A DNA stretch of 64,000 bases from Synechococcus sp. WH 8101 (GTDB lineage: Bacteria > Cyanobacteriota > Cyanobacteriia > PCC-6307 > Cyanobiaceae): the NCBI RefSeq assembly GCF_004209775.1, contig NZ_CP035914.1, forward strand, positions 1,736,001-1,800,000, given 5' to 3'. Positions 10,501-20,620 of this stretch are shown piece after piece. Below the pieces are notes generated by a model. It ran no database searches, was not told where the DNA came from, and saw only the letters and a program-made list of their open reading frames with translations. Positions within the stretch are counted from its first letter, which is position 1; every line of letters starts with the position of its first letter. The position numbers and the translations under genes were made by a program.

Positions 10501-11972
10501 AGCGGCAAGGCCGCGGTGGCCTGCAGCTGCGGACTGCGGAAGTGCTTGAGACGCAACTCCCCGGCCTTGGCGCTCCAGTCGGCCCGCAGAGACCAGCGCT
10601 CCAGCAGGGGATTGCGCGCCTGATCGAAGCGAAGCGACAGCTCCGGGCTGACGCTGGCGCCACTGAGACGCAGATCTCCCCGCAGCGGCGCCTGGGTGCC
10701 CAGCAGATCCGGCACCAGGGGCCAGTGCTTCCACGCCTCTCCATCGAGTTGCAGCTGCTGGCTGCGAATCGCCAACTCGGGATAAAGGGCTCCGCTGAGC
10801 GAGGCCGCCAGGCCTGGCCCCGCCAGCTTCAACCGCTCCAGAACGGCTGTGGGGGCCTTGGGCTTGCGCCAGTCGCCGTTCAACTGCAGATCAATAGCGA
10901 GGGGTGCCATCACGGGCACCGACTCAGGCAGGGCCCAGCGGCCCGCCAGCCGCAGCCGCGGCTGCTTCCAACGGCCATCAAGGCGCAGGGTGAGCTGGCG
11001 CTCTTCGCCGGGTTCACGCAGCACCGCCTTGAGGTCGAGGGCCTGATTCAGATCCACATGGCCGGAGAGGCTGGCTTGGTAGGCGCCATAACGCCAGGTG
11101 CTGGCGGGAAGACTGAGGCGCTGGTCACGGCAGCGCAGGCGCCACTGGGGATTACGCAGGGCGCTCTGCAGCGGTTTGCCGCTCACCTCCAGGCCCACCA
11201 GAGACAGGGCGCCGGCGCATCCGGCCCGCCCCTGACTCCAACTCAGGCGAAGGTCACCACCGATCTGGCCGCGGAAGGTCAGGGGCATGGAGGCGGGCAG
11301 CAGCCCCTGGAACGGCTCCAGACGCACCCGTTCCAGCCTGGTCTGCAGATGCAACTGGGGTTTCACCCAACGACCACGGGCCTTGAGGCTGACCCGTCCC
11401 TGCTGCGGCAGGGCCACCTTGAGGGCGACATCGGCCCAGTTTTCGGCCAGATGCACAGAGGCCCGACCATCAGCGCTGAGGGTCAGGCCTGCCGGCTGGA
11501 TCTGGAGCCGAGCCGGATCCTGAAGCTTCACCTGCAGATCCAGCTTGGGCGGCTTGCCACCGCTGGAGGGCCCAGGCACCCAATAGGCCCCCTGGGCATT
11601 GCGGCGCAGATCCACCCTGGCGCCGCGAAGGCTGACCACCGCGACGGGACGCCAGCGCCGCAGGCTGGCCAGCGGATCGAGCTGGAGGGTGAGCCCCGTG
11701 ATCGAGGCCTTGGACTGATCCTTGAGCCCTGGCAGCACCCGGCTGGGACCGATCGCCAGGCCCCAGGGGCGCAACCCCTGAAAAGGGCCGATCTCCAGGG
11801 GATGGCCAAGCGGCTTGGAGAACTGGGTTTCCAGCGAAGGCTTGAGCCGCGTGAACACCGTCGCGACAATCCGATCCAGAGCGACCCACGCGGTCGCTCC
11901 GCCCACCAGCAGGACCACCCCACCGCCAAGGAAAACGCGCGACAGGGTCTGCGATCTCACGCCCCTCCCCAT
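7542..11972 (-). CDS. tamB: TamB-like translocation/assembly module protein (DUF490)
   Basis: A 1,476-residue protein with one N-terminal signal-anchor (about residues 8-30) and then long beta-rich repeats full of LxLxG strands. This is the architecture of TamB and AsmA-like bridge proteins that span the periplasm and move lipids or assist outer-membrane assembly. The C-terminal domain contains the DUF490-type stretch PYVDVALNSRVSDSISV and ends in an aromatic residue (QVFVRF). The start at 11972 was chosen because the upstream ATG (12044) would overlap the divergent ycf51 start. This large envelope gene heads the run that includes the ROK kinase and proA. Confidence 0.88.
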   Translation of the reverse strand: MGRGVRSQTLSRVFLGGGVVLLVGGATAWVALDRIVATVFTRLKPSLETQFSKPLGHPLEIGPFQGLRPWGLAIGPSRVLPGLKDQSKASITGLTLQLDPLASLRRWRPVAVVSLRGARVDLRRNAQGAYWVPGPSSGGKPPKLDLQVKLQDPARLQIQPAGLTLSADGRASVHLAENWADVALKVALPQQGRVSLKARGRWVKPQLHLQTRLERVRLEPFQGLLPASMPLTFRGQIGGDLRLSWSQGRAGCAGALSLVGLEVSGKPLQSALRNPQWRLRCRDQRLSLPASTWRYGAYQASLSGHVDLNQALDLKAVLREPGEERQLTLRLDGRWKQPRLRLAGRWALPESVPVMAPLAIDLQLNGDWRKPKAPTAVLERLKLAGPGLAASLSGALYPELAIRSQQLQLDGEAWKHWPLVPDLLGTQAPLRGDLRLSGASVSPELSLRFDQARNPLLERWSLRADWSAKAGELRLKHFRSPQLQATAALPLALAGGGLKLGDLAAQLSLEAFPLARVGPLLGTTMDGTLSAYGGIGGPLTALRPDLELQLTDPQAGTLRLLETWRGRFEGQVGGGGRLQMASVESLLPGRLEASLGANWLPTQVRLTRRQGVLSLEGTPASYQWRADGMSLDGLELALPPKGRFEGLYGRISGQGSLGLQPLAMDGAVTLDSPGLMGLQLRQAILQARYRNERFDLSGELLPPDTGQMLLEAKGRLGGALDAHLEARGLSARWLTSGALSLPQLAEDEPPARGRASDLGTLLINTFGGSIDGQLRALREIQASLRQQALSKHSDSQFHPEDLRGQLDAVLDLTGPNLADLNLDLKARGHLWVEGDDQDRALQIEPFVASLNGPIQSGEGRFSLEHLPFTLLALVAPVPPALQGALGLSGSYRLGRGLPDLSTDLQLEDARVGRHRLSLERGQINLEDGALRLDLALISDGAQDPVTVIGQVPLDPSKELDVRVVSRGDALRFLTGFTDDQVAWTAGDTNLRLLLRGPLSAPEANGFIVVKQGRFTIQKQVISDLNTSIVFDFNRLEVQSLSARVGSQGELRGSGALALFSPVPEPKPLAVTLQKARIKLPIADVAVAADLKVRGALIQPQLSGDLTIDNGTVKPARSMFVKPASLTASAASSPASPATTAMAQPVTADTLLEENWNFQQPLVLLGPDVEASSSRSLRASLPNLPAIRFDRFQLRLGPKLRVTVEPVASFSTAGRLTLNGALDPSLQLRGVVQLLSGRVSLFTTTFNLDRRAPNVAVFTPSQGLIPYVDVALNSRVSDSISVGTGSNAVSTNVFDTNGTGNLGAGGQLRLVKVMLTATGPADRLADNIQLRSSPPMSRAQLLGLIGGNSLAGLTGAGGGAALAAVLGQSLLSPVIGSLTDAFSQRLQFAVYPTYITPEVQDENERVSGRVPPQLAVVTDVGVDLTDRFNFSVLAAPNRNDIPPQGTLTYQISPNLNLSGSVDTQGTWQSQFQVFVRF

Positions 11973-12037
11973 CAACGCCGACACTTTTCTCTGGGGCCAG
12001 CGCAAAATAACGCTCTCCCCCTGGAAGCACCAGCCCC

Positions 12038-12484
12038 ATGCCACTCCCCGACCTCCTCGACCGTGCGATCGGATGGCTGGCCTGGAGCGGCCTGGCCTTC
12101 GCCCTGCTGACGCTGGTCGCGTTTGGGGCCCGTTGGGGTGTGCGCTTCCGTCTCGTGGGGGTGACCAGCTTCACCCTGCTGCTGGCGGTGAGCTGCTGGG
12201 CCTTCAGCGTCAGTTACCAGCCTCCCGTGATCGTGGAGGGAGCCGTGCGGGCTCCTGTGGTGTTCGACAACGGCAACGATCTGGTGGTCGCCCAGGCACC
12301 GGCCGGGATTTCCAAGGAGGCGGTCGAACCGACCCTGGCTCAACTGGCGGCGAATCTGCGCAGCGGAGGCCGCAACGGTGAAGAGGTGGTGATCCGACTG
12401 CGACAGCTCCAACCCGGACCTGAGGGCAGCAGCACCCCGGTGGTGCTAGGGGAGGTGATCGTGGGTCCCCAGGCGGCGGCTTGA
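12038..12484 (+). CDS. Ycf51 family protein (DUF2518)
   Basis: A 148-residue cyanobacterial and plastid protein of unknown function with two closely spaced N-terminal membrane segments (about residues 12-30 and 38-58). A soluble domain beginning YQPPVIVEGAVRAPVVFDNGND follows. The size and two-helix start fit Ycf51/DUF2518. It is divergent from tamB with a 65-bp spacer and overlaps the next gene by 4 bases. Confidence 0.8.
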   Translation: MPLPDLLDRAIGWLAWSGLAFALLTLVAFGARWGVRFRLVGVTSFTLLLAVSCWAFSVSYQPPVIVEGAVRAPVVFDNGNDLVVAQAPAGISKEAVEPTLAQLAANLRSGGRNGEEVVIRLRQLQPGPEGSSTPVVLGEVIVGPQAAA

Positions 12485-12909
12485 GCGCTTCGATGGCGCC
12501 ACGCTCCCGAAACGACGGCCCGTTCGCCGATCTGCCGGCGTCCTTCCGGGAGGAGCGGCGGGTGATCGAAGCGGCGGGCCTGACCGGCTGGAGCGCTCTT
12601 CGGGCCCTCGATGAGGAGGCCCTGAGTCAGCTGGCACGACGAGGCCGCGCGACGGCCCGCAACCTGCGCCGCCTGCAGGGCATCGCAGCCCTCGTCTGCG
12701 ATCTCGATCTGGCACCAGCTGATGCGGCTCTGTTGATGCATGCAGGCCTGGCGACGATTCCGGCGTTGGCGGCTGCCAGCCCCCAGGATGTGGTGACCCG
12801 CACCGGCCGGTTGGAGCGCCAGCTGCGCACCGGTCGCCCACCAGTGGTGGATCTGGCCCTGGCCCAGCGCTGGATTCAGAGGGCACGCCGCTGGCAACCG
12901 ACGAACTGA
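12481..12909 (+). CDS. DUF4332 family helix-hairpin-helix-like protein
   Basis: A 142-residue helical protein. Two repeats resemble DUF4332/HhH units: GLTGWSALRALDEEALSQLARRG and ADAALLMHAGLATIPALAAAS. Such domains often bind nucleic acid or act as protein scaffolds; the role here is not known. The start shown is TTG within the TTGA overlap with the ycf51 stop. An in-frame ATG at 12493 is a good alternative. Confidence 0.68.
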   Translation: MSASMAPRSRNDGPFADLPASFREERRVIEAAGLTGWSALRALDEEALSQLARRGRATARNLRRLQGIAALVCDLDLAPADAALLMHAGLATIPALAAASPQDVVTRTGRLERQLRTGRPPVVDLALAQRWIQRARRWQPTN

Positions 12910-12962
12910 CCATGACCCGCTGCCGGCCCAGGGGCGGCGGGGTTCAAATGCAGGAAGTGAAT

Positions 12963-12970
12963 GGAGGAGG
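12963..12970 (+). promoter_or_regulatory. Strong ribosome binding site deciding the start at 12975
   Basis: The purine run GGAGGAGG lies 4 bases before the ATG at 12975. It supports that ATG over the upstream in-frame ATG at 12912 and precedes a clear signal peptide. Confidence 0.65.
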
Positions 12971-12974
12971 CACC

Positions 12975-13259
12975 ATGCGCCACCTCTCCTTGGTTTTATC
13001 TCTCGCAGCCCTATTGGGTGCATCGCTTGTCGCCCCCGCGACCCAGGCCCAGGAATCCACGCTTCTCGAAAGCGTCAAGCGCAACCCTGGCGAAGCCCGG
13101 GCGATGTGCCAACAGTTCAAGGCCCTCAATGCCAAGAACATGTCGGCCACTTCAGCGCAATCGATCAGTGCCGTCGCCAAGCAGCGCAATCTCAGCCGAC
13201 AGGATGCCGAAATCCTCGTGACCTATGTGATCGGTCTTTACTGCCCGGATGTGCGCTGA
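12975..13259 (+). CDS. Small secreted protein of unknown function (94 aa)
   Basis: A classical signal peptide (residues 1 to ~27, ending ATQAQ) is followed by a short helical domain with two cysteines (ARAMCQQF and IGLYCPDVR) that could form a disulfide in the periplasm or lumen. I do not recognise the family. The start is supported by the strong ribosome site just upstream. The 3' end overlaps the CocE-type gene by 11 bp. Confidence 0.68.
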   Translation: MRHLSLVLSLAALLGASLVAPATQAQESTLLESVKRNPGEARAMCQQFKALNAKNMSATSAQSISAVAKQRNLSRQDAEILVTYVIGLYCPDVR

Positions 13260-14868
13260 CCAGCGCTCCGGGCCCGGTTCTTGCCATGACGCGGACCTGA
13301 CCTGCCGCGACGGCATCCGCTTGAAGGCCACGGTGTGGCGACCTGCTGGGGAAGGGCCCTGGCCGACCCTGGTGATGCGCCAGCCCTACGGTCGCGCCAT
13401 CGCCTCCAGTGTCACGCTGGCCCACCCGCAGTGGTGGGCTGCACAAGGTTATGTGGTGATCGTCCAGGACGTCCGCGGCCAGGGGGAGTCCGAGGGAGAC
13501 TTCCGCGGCTTCGCCCAGGAAGCTGCCGACACCGCCGACACCCTGGCGTGGGTGCGCTCACGGCCTGACTGCAACGGCCGCATCGGTTTGTATGGCTTCT
13601 CCTATCAAGGGTTCAGCCAACTGGTGGGCGACAGCAGCGTGCCACCACCCGATTGTCTGGCCCCGGCAATGACCGGCCTCGATGAGCGGGACCACTGGAG
13701 TTGTGAAGGCGGTGCCCACTGGTGGCATCTCGGCCTGGGCTGGGGTCTGCAGCTGGCGGCGCTACAAGCCGCTCGCCGAGGTGATGCGGAGGCCTGGGAC
13801 ACGATCCGCTCCGCTCTGGAGACGGGGAGCTATCTCCGCGAGGGACGCGCCCTGCTGGCGCAGCACGATCGCCAGGGGATGGCGCACCGCTGGCTGAGCG
13901 AAGACCCCAGGGAACGCCAGCGATGGGCGATCCATTCGCCGGCCCCCGGCTGGTTAGCCAGGCCGATGCTGCTGATCGGCGGCTGGTGGGACCCCCATCT
14001 CCGCGGCGTGCTGGATCTTCAGGCCCGCAGCCTGGCCGCGGGAGGCGAGCCAGAGCTTCACATCGGTCCGGCCACCCATCTGCAGTGGTGGCCTGAGGTG
14101 CAGGAGTTGCATCGACGCTTCTTCCAGCGCCATCTGATCGATGCGGATCCCAATCCCACCCCTCACCAACAGGTGCATCTCTGGGACCAGCGGCTGGAGT
14201 GCTGGGGCGGCGTCGTCACGGATCAGGCCGAGGGAGGCTGCTGGCATCTGTGGGGCAACGCCTTGAGCAGCCATGACCCGAGGCTGGGTCAGCTGAGGAT
14301 CGCCGCTGCAAGCCCGGCCTCCCCCCCAGCAGCGCCGGTGGTCATCGTCCATGACCCATGGCGACCGGTGCCGGCGGTCGGCGGCCATCTGAGCGCCTCG
14401 GCGGGCCGCTGCGATCGGTGCAATCTGGATGCCCGCAACGATGTGGTCACCTTCACTAGCCCCCCACTCGAAACACGCCACCGCCTGCGAGGTCGTCCCG
14501 AGCTGGAAGTGATCGCCTGGGCTGATCAACCCGGGTTCGACCTCTGCGCCGCCCTCTCGGTCTGCCCCGCCGGCTCCGACGCTGTCGAACAGCTGAGTAC
14601 CGGCGTGATCCGGCGACTGGGCCCCTCCGCCCTTGAAGCCCAGAGCCAGCGACTGGAACTTCAAGCCCTGGAAGCAGAGCTCCAGCCCGGCGATCGCCTC
14701 CGCCTCTCCCTGGCCGGAGCCGCCTGGCCGGCGATCGCCATCAACCCTGGCCACACTGAGCATCCCTGCGGCCCGCCGAGCAGCCACTGCCGGATCATCA
14801 CCATCACGATCCGCAGCGACAGCGCGCGCCTGCGCTTCCTGCCCCTGATCCCTGCCCCAAGCCGCTGA
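13249..14868 (+). CDS. CocE/NonD family (S15-type) hydrolase
   Basis: A 539-residue protein of the X-Pro dipeptidyl-peptidase S15/cocaine-esterase group. The N-terminal part is an alpha/beta hydrolase with VIVQDVRGQGESEGDF and the nucleophile elbow GFSYQGFSQ (Ser ~118). The C-terminal ~200 residues form the beta-rich jelly-roll domain usual for the family. No signal peptide is seen. The start (ATG 13249) overlaps the preceding gene by 11 bp and no better in-frame start was found before DADLTCRDGIRL. The natural substrate (ester, acyl-amino acid or peptide) is unknown. Confidence 0.87.
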   Translation: MCADQRSGPGSCHDADLTCRDGIRLKATVWRPAGEGPWPTLVMRQPYGRAIASSVTLAHPQWWAAQGYVVIVQDVRGQGESEGDFRGFAQEAADTADTLAWVRSRPDCNGRIGLYGFSYQGFSQLVGDSSVPPPDCLAPAMTGLDERDHWSCEGGAHWWHLGLGWGLQLAALQAARRGDAEAWDTIRSALETGSYLREGRALLAQHDRQGMAHRWLSEDPRERQRWAIHSPAPGWLARPMLLIGGWWDPHLRGVLDLQARSLAAGGEPELHIGPATHLQWWPEVQELHRRFFQRHLIDADPNPTPHQQVHLWDQRLECWGGVVTDQAEGGCWHLWGNALSSHDPRLGQLRIAAASPASPPAAPVVIVHDPWRPVPAVGGHLSASAGRCDRCNLDARNDVVTFTSPPLETRHRLRGRPELEVIAWADQPGFDLCAALSVCPAGSDAVEQLSTGVIRRLGPSALEAQSQRLELQALEAELQPGDRLRLSLAGAAWPAIAINPGHTEHPCGPPSSHCRIITITIRSDSARLRFLPLIPAPSR

Positions 14869-14908
14869 ACCTCCGGCAAACTGGGCGCCAGCTCTGCTTC
14901 AGTCGCCC

Positions 14909-15673
14909 GTGAACACAGCCGTCCGTCTGCTTGCCGTTGCCCTGAGTGCCCCGCTCGGAGCGGTGCTTCCCGGCGCCACAGGGGTGGCCCTGGGCACACC
15001 AGCCCTTGCCCAGGCTCAGGCGGTGCCAACGGCGACCCCCAGCACCAGCCTCACGGCCGCCCAGGCCAATGAGGCTGCCCGCACGCTCCTGGAAGCCATC
15101 AAGGGGAAGGACGGCGCCACGATCTACAACGGCCTCTCCGATCCCCTGCGCAACAGCACCAGCATCAAGGCCGTGCAGCAGCGGATGGACAGCAATCCCC
15201 GGGTGACCTCCTATCGGATCAGCGAGATCTCGCGCGGCATGGATGACACCACCGTCGAGGCCTTCGCCGTGGTGGAGACGCGCAAAGGCGAGGTGCCGCT
15301 GCTGCTGGTGCTCGACGACAGCGGCAAATTGGTGGCCTGGAAATGGGTGGGCACCACCCTGCCGATCGAGGAAACGGCGCTGAAGTTCGTGAACGATCTG
15401 AATGCCGGTCGCTGGATTGCCGCCCGCTACTACCTCGATCTCAATTTCCAGCAGGAACTGACCCCCCAGGATCTCAAGCGGAAATGGACCAAGCTGGAAC
15501 GCACCCTCGGTGGCGTCAAACGGGTGAAGAGTGCGCTGGTGGCCAGTCAGGGCGGGGAGCAGCAACTGGTGCTGGTCACGATCGAATTCGGCAAGGTGAC
15601 CGACAACCTGTTCGTGATCTTCAACCGTGAGGGCCGGATCATCAACGTGGATTTCTCGGCTGATCTGGTCTGA
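14909..15673 (+). CDS. Secreted protein with DUF3887-like domain
   Basis: The start is GTG. Residues 1 to ~38 form a signal peptide (ending ALAQAQA), then a Thr/Ser/Pro spacer. Two similar halves follow, each with a helix and a beta sheet (about 48-145 and 155-254; for example ARTLLEAIKGKDGATIYNGL and ALKFVNDLNAGRWIAARYYL). This duplicated NTF2-like/DUF3887-type layout suggests a small-molecule or peptide-binding protein of the periplasm. The function is unknown. It stands alone between cocE and glgB. Confidence 0.65.
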   Translation: MNTAVRLLAVALSAPLGAVLPGATGVALGTPALAQAQAVPTATPSTSLTAAQANEAARTLLEAIKGKDGATIYNGLSDPLRNSTSIKAVQQRMDSNPRVTSYRISEISRGMDDTTVEAFAVVETRKGEVPLLLVLDDSGKLVAWKWVGTTLPIEETALKFVNDLNAGRWIAARYYLDLNFQQELTPQDLKRKWTKLERTLGGVKRVKSALVASQGGEQQLVLVTIEFGKVTDNLFVIFNREGRIINVDFSADLV

Positions 15674-15750
15674 GCCCGATCTGAAGCGCAACGGAAGTTG
15701 GCGGCCAGGTTTTTCCGCTTAAGCTCCCGGCCAATCAAGCATTGGCCGGC

Positions 15751-18063
15751 ATGACCAGCACCGTTCTCGACTGGATGGTTCAGGACGGTCAACGTCTGGC
15801 GGAATGCCGCCATGACCATCCCTTCGCCGTTCTGGGACCCCAGCCACTGGAGGCTGGCCGATGGGTGGTGCGGGCCTGGATGCCCGAAGCCGATCGGGTC
15901 GAGCTCCTGCTCAACGGTCAACGCCTGCCGATGCAGACGCCCCACCACCCATGGCTGTTCGAGGCAGAGTGCGCTCACGACCCAGGCAACGCCTACCAAC
16001 TGCAGGTGAGCCGGGGTGGCATCGAGCATGTGCAGCACGACCCCTGGGCCTTCCGCGAGGCGTGGATGGGGGAGATGGACCGCCATCTCTTCGCCGAAGG
16101 CAACCATCACCACATCTGGCGGCGCATGGGGGCCCATCGCATCCAGATCAACGGGGTGGACGGGGTGATGTTCTGCCTGTGGGCCCCCCACGCCCGCAGC
16201 GTGAGCGTGATCGGTGACCTCAACAGCTGGGACGGCCGCCACCACCCCATGCAGCAACGCCTGGGGGGCATCTGGGAACTGTTTGTTCCCGGTCTGGCCG
16301 AAGGCCAGCTTTACAAATACGAAATCCGCACCCAGGACGGGCACTGCTACCAGAAGGCTGATCCCTACGGTTTCCAGCACGAGGTGCGCCCTGCCACCAG
16401 TTCTGTGGTGAGCCACCTGGATGGGTTCGACTGGACCGACGCGCGCTGGATGCAGGAGCGGGACAGCCGCAATCCCCTCGACCAGCCGATTGCGGTGTAC
16501 GAAATGCACCTGGGCAGCTGGATCCATGCCTCAGCCCAAGAGCCCTTCATCGAGGCCGATGGCACGGCCCGGCCCCCCGTACCCGCCGCCGATCTCAAGC
16601 CGGGTGCCCGCCTCCTTACCTATCCGGAACTGGCGGATCGACTGATCCCCTACGTGAAGGAACGGGGCTTCACCCACATCGAACTGATGCCGATCACGGA
16701 GCATCCCTTCGATGGCTCCTGGGGTTATCAGGTCACCGGCTGGTATGCCCCCACCAGCCGCTACGGCACCCCGGATGAATTCCGTGCCTTCGTGGATCGC
16801 TGCCATGCGGAAGGCCTTGGCGTGATCATCGACTGGGTGCCCGGCCACTTCCCGCGCGATAGCCACGGCCTCGCCTTCTTTGACGGCTGCCATCTCTACG
16901 AGCACGCCGACCCGCGCATCGGCGAGCACAAGGAGTGGGGCACGCTGATCTTCAACTACAGCCGCAATGAAGTTCGAAACTTCCTTGTTGCCAATCTGGT
17001 GTTCTGGTTTGACCAGTTCCACATCGATGGCATTCGGGTCGATGCGGTGGCCTCCATGCTTTACCGCGACTACCTGCGGCCGGATGGTGAATGGCTACCC
17101 AACGAGCATGGCGGCAGGGAAAACACTGAGGCGGTGCGCTTCCTGCAACAGGCCAACCACGTGCTGTTCGAGCACTTCCCTGGTGCTCTCTCCATCGCAG
17201 AAGAATCCACCACCTGGCCGATGGTGACCCAACCCACCGACATTGGTGGCCTGGGCTTCAACCTGAAATGGAACATGGGCTGGATGCACGACATGCTCGA
17301 TTACTTCGAGCTCGACCCCTGGTTCCGCCAGTTCCACCAAAACAACATCACATTCTCGATCTGGTACAACTACACCGAAAACTTCATGCTGGCCCTCAGC
17401 CACGACGAAGTGGTGCACGGCAAGAGTCATCTTCTCCACAAGATGCCCGGAGATGATTGGCAGAAATACGCCAATACCCGTGCCCTTCTGGCCTACATGT
17501 GGACCCATCCCGGCAAGAAAACCATCTTCATGGGTATGGAATTCGGCCAGCGCGCCGAATGGAATGTGTGGGGTGATCTGCAGTGGGATCTGCTCCAGTT
17601 CGAGCCTCATCAAGGCCTGCAGCGGCTGGTGGGCGACCTGAATGCGCTCTACAAAGCCGAACCCGCCCTCTGGCGCGACGACTTTGATCAATACGGCTTC
17701 CAGTGGATCGACTGCAACGACAATCGCCACTCGGTGATCAGTTTCATGCGTCGCGAAAGTGCCGGTGGCAGCTGGCTGGTGGTGGTGGCCAACTTCACGC
17801 CCCAGAGCCACTCCCACTACCGGGTGGGAGTGCCGGTTGCCGGCTTCTACGAGGAGATCTTCAACACCGATGCGGCCCAATACGGCGGCAGCAACCTCGG
17901 GAACATGGGCAGCAAACCCACCGATGAATGGGGCATCCACGGCTATGAGCACTCGCTCGATCTCTGCCTGCCCCCTCTCAGCGTGATGGTGTTCCGTCAC
18001 GACCCGAAGCGGAGTTTGCTGGCCGGCGAAAGCGATGTGACGAACCCACCGGCTTCGGCCTGA
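15751..18063 (+). CDS. glgB: 1,4-alpha-glucan branching enzyme
   Basis: A 770-residue GH13 enzyme that forms alpha-1,6 branches in glycogen. An N-terminal carbohydrate-binding module is followed by the CBM48 block [18 protein letters not shown]. The catalytic barrel then shows [34 protein letters not shown] (nucleophile Asp), IAEESTTWP (acid Glu) and [10 protein letters not shown]. The ATG at 15751 was chosen over a TTG nine bases upstream. The gene is transcribed towards hemE. Confidence 0.97.
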   Translation: MTSTVLDWMVQDGQRLAECRHDHPFAVLGPQPLEAGRWVVRAWMPEADRVELLLNGQRLPMQTPHHPWLFEAECAHDPGNAYQLQVSRGGIEHVQHDPWAFREAWMGEMDRHLFAEGNHHHIWRRMGAHRIQINGVDGVMFCLWAPHARSVSVIGDLNSWDGRHHPMQQRLGGIWELFVPGLAEGQLYKYEIRTQDGHCYQKADPYGFQHEVRPATSSVVSHLDGFDWTDARWMQERDSRNPLDQPIAVYEMHLGSWIHASAQEPFIEADGTARPPVPAADLKPGARLLTYPELADRLIPYVKERGFTHIELMPITEHPFDGSWGYQVTGWYAPTSRYGTPDEFRAFVDRCHAEGLGVIIDWVPGHFPRDSHGLAFFDGCHLYEHADPRIGEHKEWGTLIFNYSRNEVRNFLVANLVFWFDQFHIDGIRVDAVASMLYRDYLRPDGEWLPNEHGGRENTEAVRFLQQANHVLFEHFPGALSIAEESTTWPMVTQPTDIGGLGFNLKWNMGWMHDMLDYFELDPWFRQFHQNNITFSIWYNYTENFMLALSHDEVVHGKSHLLHKMPGDDWQKYANTRALLAYMWTHPGKKTIFMGMEFGQRAEWNVWGDLQWDLLQFEPHQGLQRLVGDLNALYKAEPALWRDDFDQYGFQWIDCNDNRHSVISFMRRESAGGSWLVVVANFTPQSHSHYRVGVPVAGFYEEIFNTDAAQYGGSNLGNMGSKPTDEWGIHGYEHSLDLCLPPLSVMVFRHDPKRSLLAGESDVTNPPASA

Positions 18064-18121
18064 AGACGCGGGAAGTGGCGGGTTCTCTCAGGTAGGTTGC
18101 CCGCTTGATCCGACCGCATTC

Positions 18122-19180
18122 ATGAGCGACGCCCTCCCCCTGCTGCTCCGTGCCGCCCGAGGTGAAGTCGTCGAGCGGCCGCCGGTGTGGATGATGCGCC
18201 AGGCGGGCCGCTACATGAAGATCTATCGCGACCTGCGTGATCGCTATCCCAGCTTTCGTGAACGTTCGGAAAACCCCGATCTCTCCTACGAGATCTCGAT
18301 GCAACCGTTCCACGCCTTCAAGCCCGACGGCGTGATCCTGTTCTCCGACATCCTCACTCCCCTGCCTGGCATGGGGATCGATTTCGACATCATCGAGAGC
18401 AAAGGTCCCCAGATCAACGCGCCGATCCGCACGATCGAGCAAGTGAAGGCCTTGCGACCGCTGGAGCCTGCAGAATCGATGCCGTTTGTGGGTGAGGTGC
18501 TGGGGCGCCTGCGGCAGAGCGTGGGCAATCAAGCCGCCGTGCTCGGATTCGTGGGTGCACCCTGGACCCTGGCCGCCTACGTGGTGGAAGGCAAGAGCAG
18601 CAAGAACTATGCGGTGATCAAGGCGATGGCCTTCCGCGAACCCGAGCTGCTCCATCAACTGCTCGACCACTTCGCTGAGTCGATCGCCACATACCTGCGT
18701 TACCAGATCGATGCCGGTGCCCAGGTGGTGCAGATGTTCGATTCCTGGGCCGGCCAGCTCAGCCCGACCGATTACGACACCTTCGCCGCTCCATATCAGA
18801 AGAAAGTGGTGGATCGGGTCAAGCAGACCCACCCCGACACCCCCTTCATCCTCTACATCTCCGGCAGCGCCGGGGTGATCGAGCGCATGGGTCGCACCGG
18901 CGTTGACATCGTGTCGCTCGATTGGACCGTGGACATGGCCGATGGCTGCGCTCGCTTGCCCGAACACCTCGGTGTGCAGGGCAACGTGGATCCTGGCCTC
19001 CTGTTCGGGACGCCGGAAGCCATTCGCGACCGCATCGATGACTGCGTGCGCAAAGCGCGCGGCCGCCGCCACATTCTCAACCTCGGCCACGGCATTCTTC
19101 CTGGCACCCCGGAAGAGAACGGGGCCGCCTTCTTTGAGGCGGGCAAATCGGTGATGGAGCGGCTCGGAGCCTTGGCTTGA
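18122..19180 (+). CDS. hemE: Uroporphyrinogen decarboxylase
   Basis: A full-length 352-residue HemE, which decarboxylates uroporphyrinogen III to coproporphyrinogen III on the way to haem and chlorophyll. The signature [16 protein letters not shown] is present near residues 21-36, with the catalytic Asp in [29 protein letters not shown] mid-protein, and [10 protein letters not shown] and [14 protein letters not shown] near the end. The stop overlaps the TTG start of the epimerase gene. Confidence 0.97.
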   Translation: MSDALPLLLRAARGEVVERPPVWMMRQAGRYMKIYRDLRDRYPSFRERSENPDLSYEISMQPFHAFKPDGVILFSDILTPLPGMGIDFDIIESKGPQINAPIRTIEQVKALRPLEPAESMPFVGEVLGRLRQSVGNQAAVLGFVGAPWTLAAYVVEGKSSKNYAVIKAMAFREPELLHQLLDHFAESIATYLRYQIDAGAQVVQMFDSWAGQLSPTDYDTFAAPYQKKVVDRVKQTHPDTPFILYISGSAGVIERMGRTGVDIVSLDWTVDMADGCARLPEHLGVQGNVDPGLLFGTPEAIRDRIDDCVRKARGRRHILNLGHGILPGTPEENGAAFFEAGKSVMERLGALA

Positions 19181-20196
19181 GCGACGTCACTCAAAACTCC
19201 AGCGTGCCCTCGCGCATCCTGATCACCGGCGCCAGCGGCTGCGTGGGCCAATACACAGCGGCCTGGCTGCTCGAACACAGTGATGCCGAGCTGCTGCTCT
19301 GGCTGCGGGATCCGGCCAAACTCACGGCGATCGCGGCCGACCACCCCCGGGTGCGGCTGCTGGTGGGTGACCTGCGGGACACCGATCGCTTCGCCGCCGA
19401 TCTGGCCAGTGTGAACCGCGTGATCCACACCGCCACTGCCTGGGGGGATCCGGAACGGGCGGAGCAGGTGAATGTGGTGGCCGTGAAACGTCTCCTGGCC
19501 CTACTCAATCCGGCACAGATCGAACAGATCACCTACTTCTCCACGGCCAGCATCCTCGATCGCCACCTCCAGCCGCTGCCCGAGGCACTCGCCTATGGCA
19601 CGGAATACATTCAGACCAAGGCCCGATGCCTGCGCGATCTTGAGCAGCATCCCCTGGCCGAGAAGATCGTGGCGGTGTTTCCCACCCTGGTGTTCGGGGG
19701 TCGGGTGGATGGCAGCAGTCCGTTTCCCACCAGCTATCTCACCGAAGGGCTGGCCGAAGCGAGCAAGTGGTTGTGGCTGGCCCGCTGGCTCCGGGCTGAT
19801 GCCAGCTTCCACTTCATCCACGCAGCCGACATCGCCGCGATCTGTGGCCATCTCGCCACCACAGCGCACAAGCCGAATCCGGAGCCGGGGCAAGGCCCCG
19901 TGCGGCGCATCGTGATGGGACAGGCCGCCCTTGGGGTCAACGAGGCCGTGGCCACCCTCTGCCGCTGGCGCGGTGTGGCCCGCACCCCCGGAATTCCCCT
20001 CTGGCCCTGGTTGATCGAGACCCTGATCCGCATCCTGCCGATCGAGGTGAACGCCTGGGATCGTTTTTCGATCCGCCAACGCCACTTCATTCATGATCCG
20101 GTCAGCCAGCCGGAGCGCTTCGGTGGCCGCAGCCATGCCCCCGACCTTGACGCTGTGCTTCAGGATTCCGGCCTGCCTCGGCGGGGACGCCTCTGA
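19177..20196 (+). CDS. NAD(P)-dependent epimerase/dehydratase-like protein
   Basis: An extended short-chain dehydrogenase of 339 residues. The Rossmann motif [17 protein letters not shown] is at ~15-31, followed by [25 protein letters not shown]. The expected YxxxK appears as YIQTKARCL. The substrate is not evident. It starts with TTG in the 4-bp overlap with hemE, so it is probably translated with it. Confidence 0.82.
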   Translation: MSDVTQNSSVPSRILITGASGCVGQYTAAWLLEHSDAELLLWLRDPAKLTAIAADHPRVRLLVGDLRDTDRFAADLASVNRVIHTATAWGDPERAEQVNVVAVKRLLALLNPAQIEQITYFSTASILDRHLQPLPEALAYGTEYIQTKARCLRDLEQHPLAEKIVAVFPTLVFGGRVDGSSPFPTSYLTEGLAEASKWLWLARWLRADASFHFIHAADIAAICGHLATTAHKPNPEPGQGPVRRIVMGQAALGVNEAVATLCRWRGVARTPGIPLWPWLIETLIRILPIEVNAWDRFSIRQRHFIHDPVSQPERFGGRSHAPDLDAVLQDSGLPRRGRL

Positions 20197-20234
20197 TCAG
20201 CGTTAAGATTGCGTCCAGTTTTGACCACGCGTTG

Positions 20235-20591
20235 ATGTCCCGACTCCGCTCTCTGATTTCCGCTTGCTTCGCTCTGATCCTCGTGTTTGGCCTCGGCATT
20301 GCCTCGGCTCATGCAGCCACCGTGGAAGTGAAGCTCGGTAGCGACTCCGGCATGCTCGCCTTCGAACCCAGCACCGTCACGATCAAAGCCGGTGACACCG
20401 TCAAGTTCGTGAACAACAAGATGGCTCCTCACAATGCCGTCTTCGAAGGGCATGACGAGCTGAGCCACACCGATCTCGCCTTCGCCCCCGGCGAGTCCTG
20501 GGAAGAAACCTTCACTACCGCCGGCACCTACGACTACTACTGCGAGCCCCACCGTGGTGCTGGCATGGTGGGCAAGGTCATCGTCGAATGA
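20235..20591 (+). CDS. petE: Plastocyanin precursor
   Basis: A 118-residue preprotein with a Sec signal (residues 1 to ~28, ending ASAHA) that sends it to the thylakoid lumen. There it carries electrons from cytochrome b6f to photosystem I and to terminal oxidases. All copper ligands are seen: His66 (MAPHNAVF), Cys103, His106 ([10 protein letters not shown]) and Met111. The ATG at 20235 directly follows an in-frame TTG and is taken as the start. A good Rho-independent terminator follows, so petE is probably a single-gene unit despite petJ downstream. Confidence 0.97.
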   Translation: MSRLRSLISACFALILVFGLGIASAHAATVEVKLGSDSGMLAFEPSTVTIKAGDTVKFVNNKMAPHNAVFEGHDELSHTDLAFAPGESWEETFTTAGTYDYYCEPHRGAGMVGKVIVE

Positions 20592-20620
20592 TCGTCTGAC
20601 CGACGATACAAACGTTTCAA

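Noticed and set aside
9408-12110. 900-codon open frame on the plus strand, opposite tamB
   Set aside because: Low-complexity Gln/Ala/Arg composition and complete overlap with a convincing TamB-like gene.
12941-12960. GGGGTTCAAATGC-like sequence resembling a tRNA T-arm
   Set aside because: No acceptor, anticodon or D-arm partner can be formed around it.
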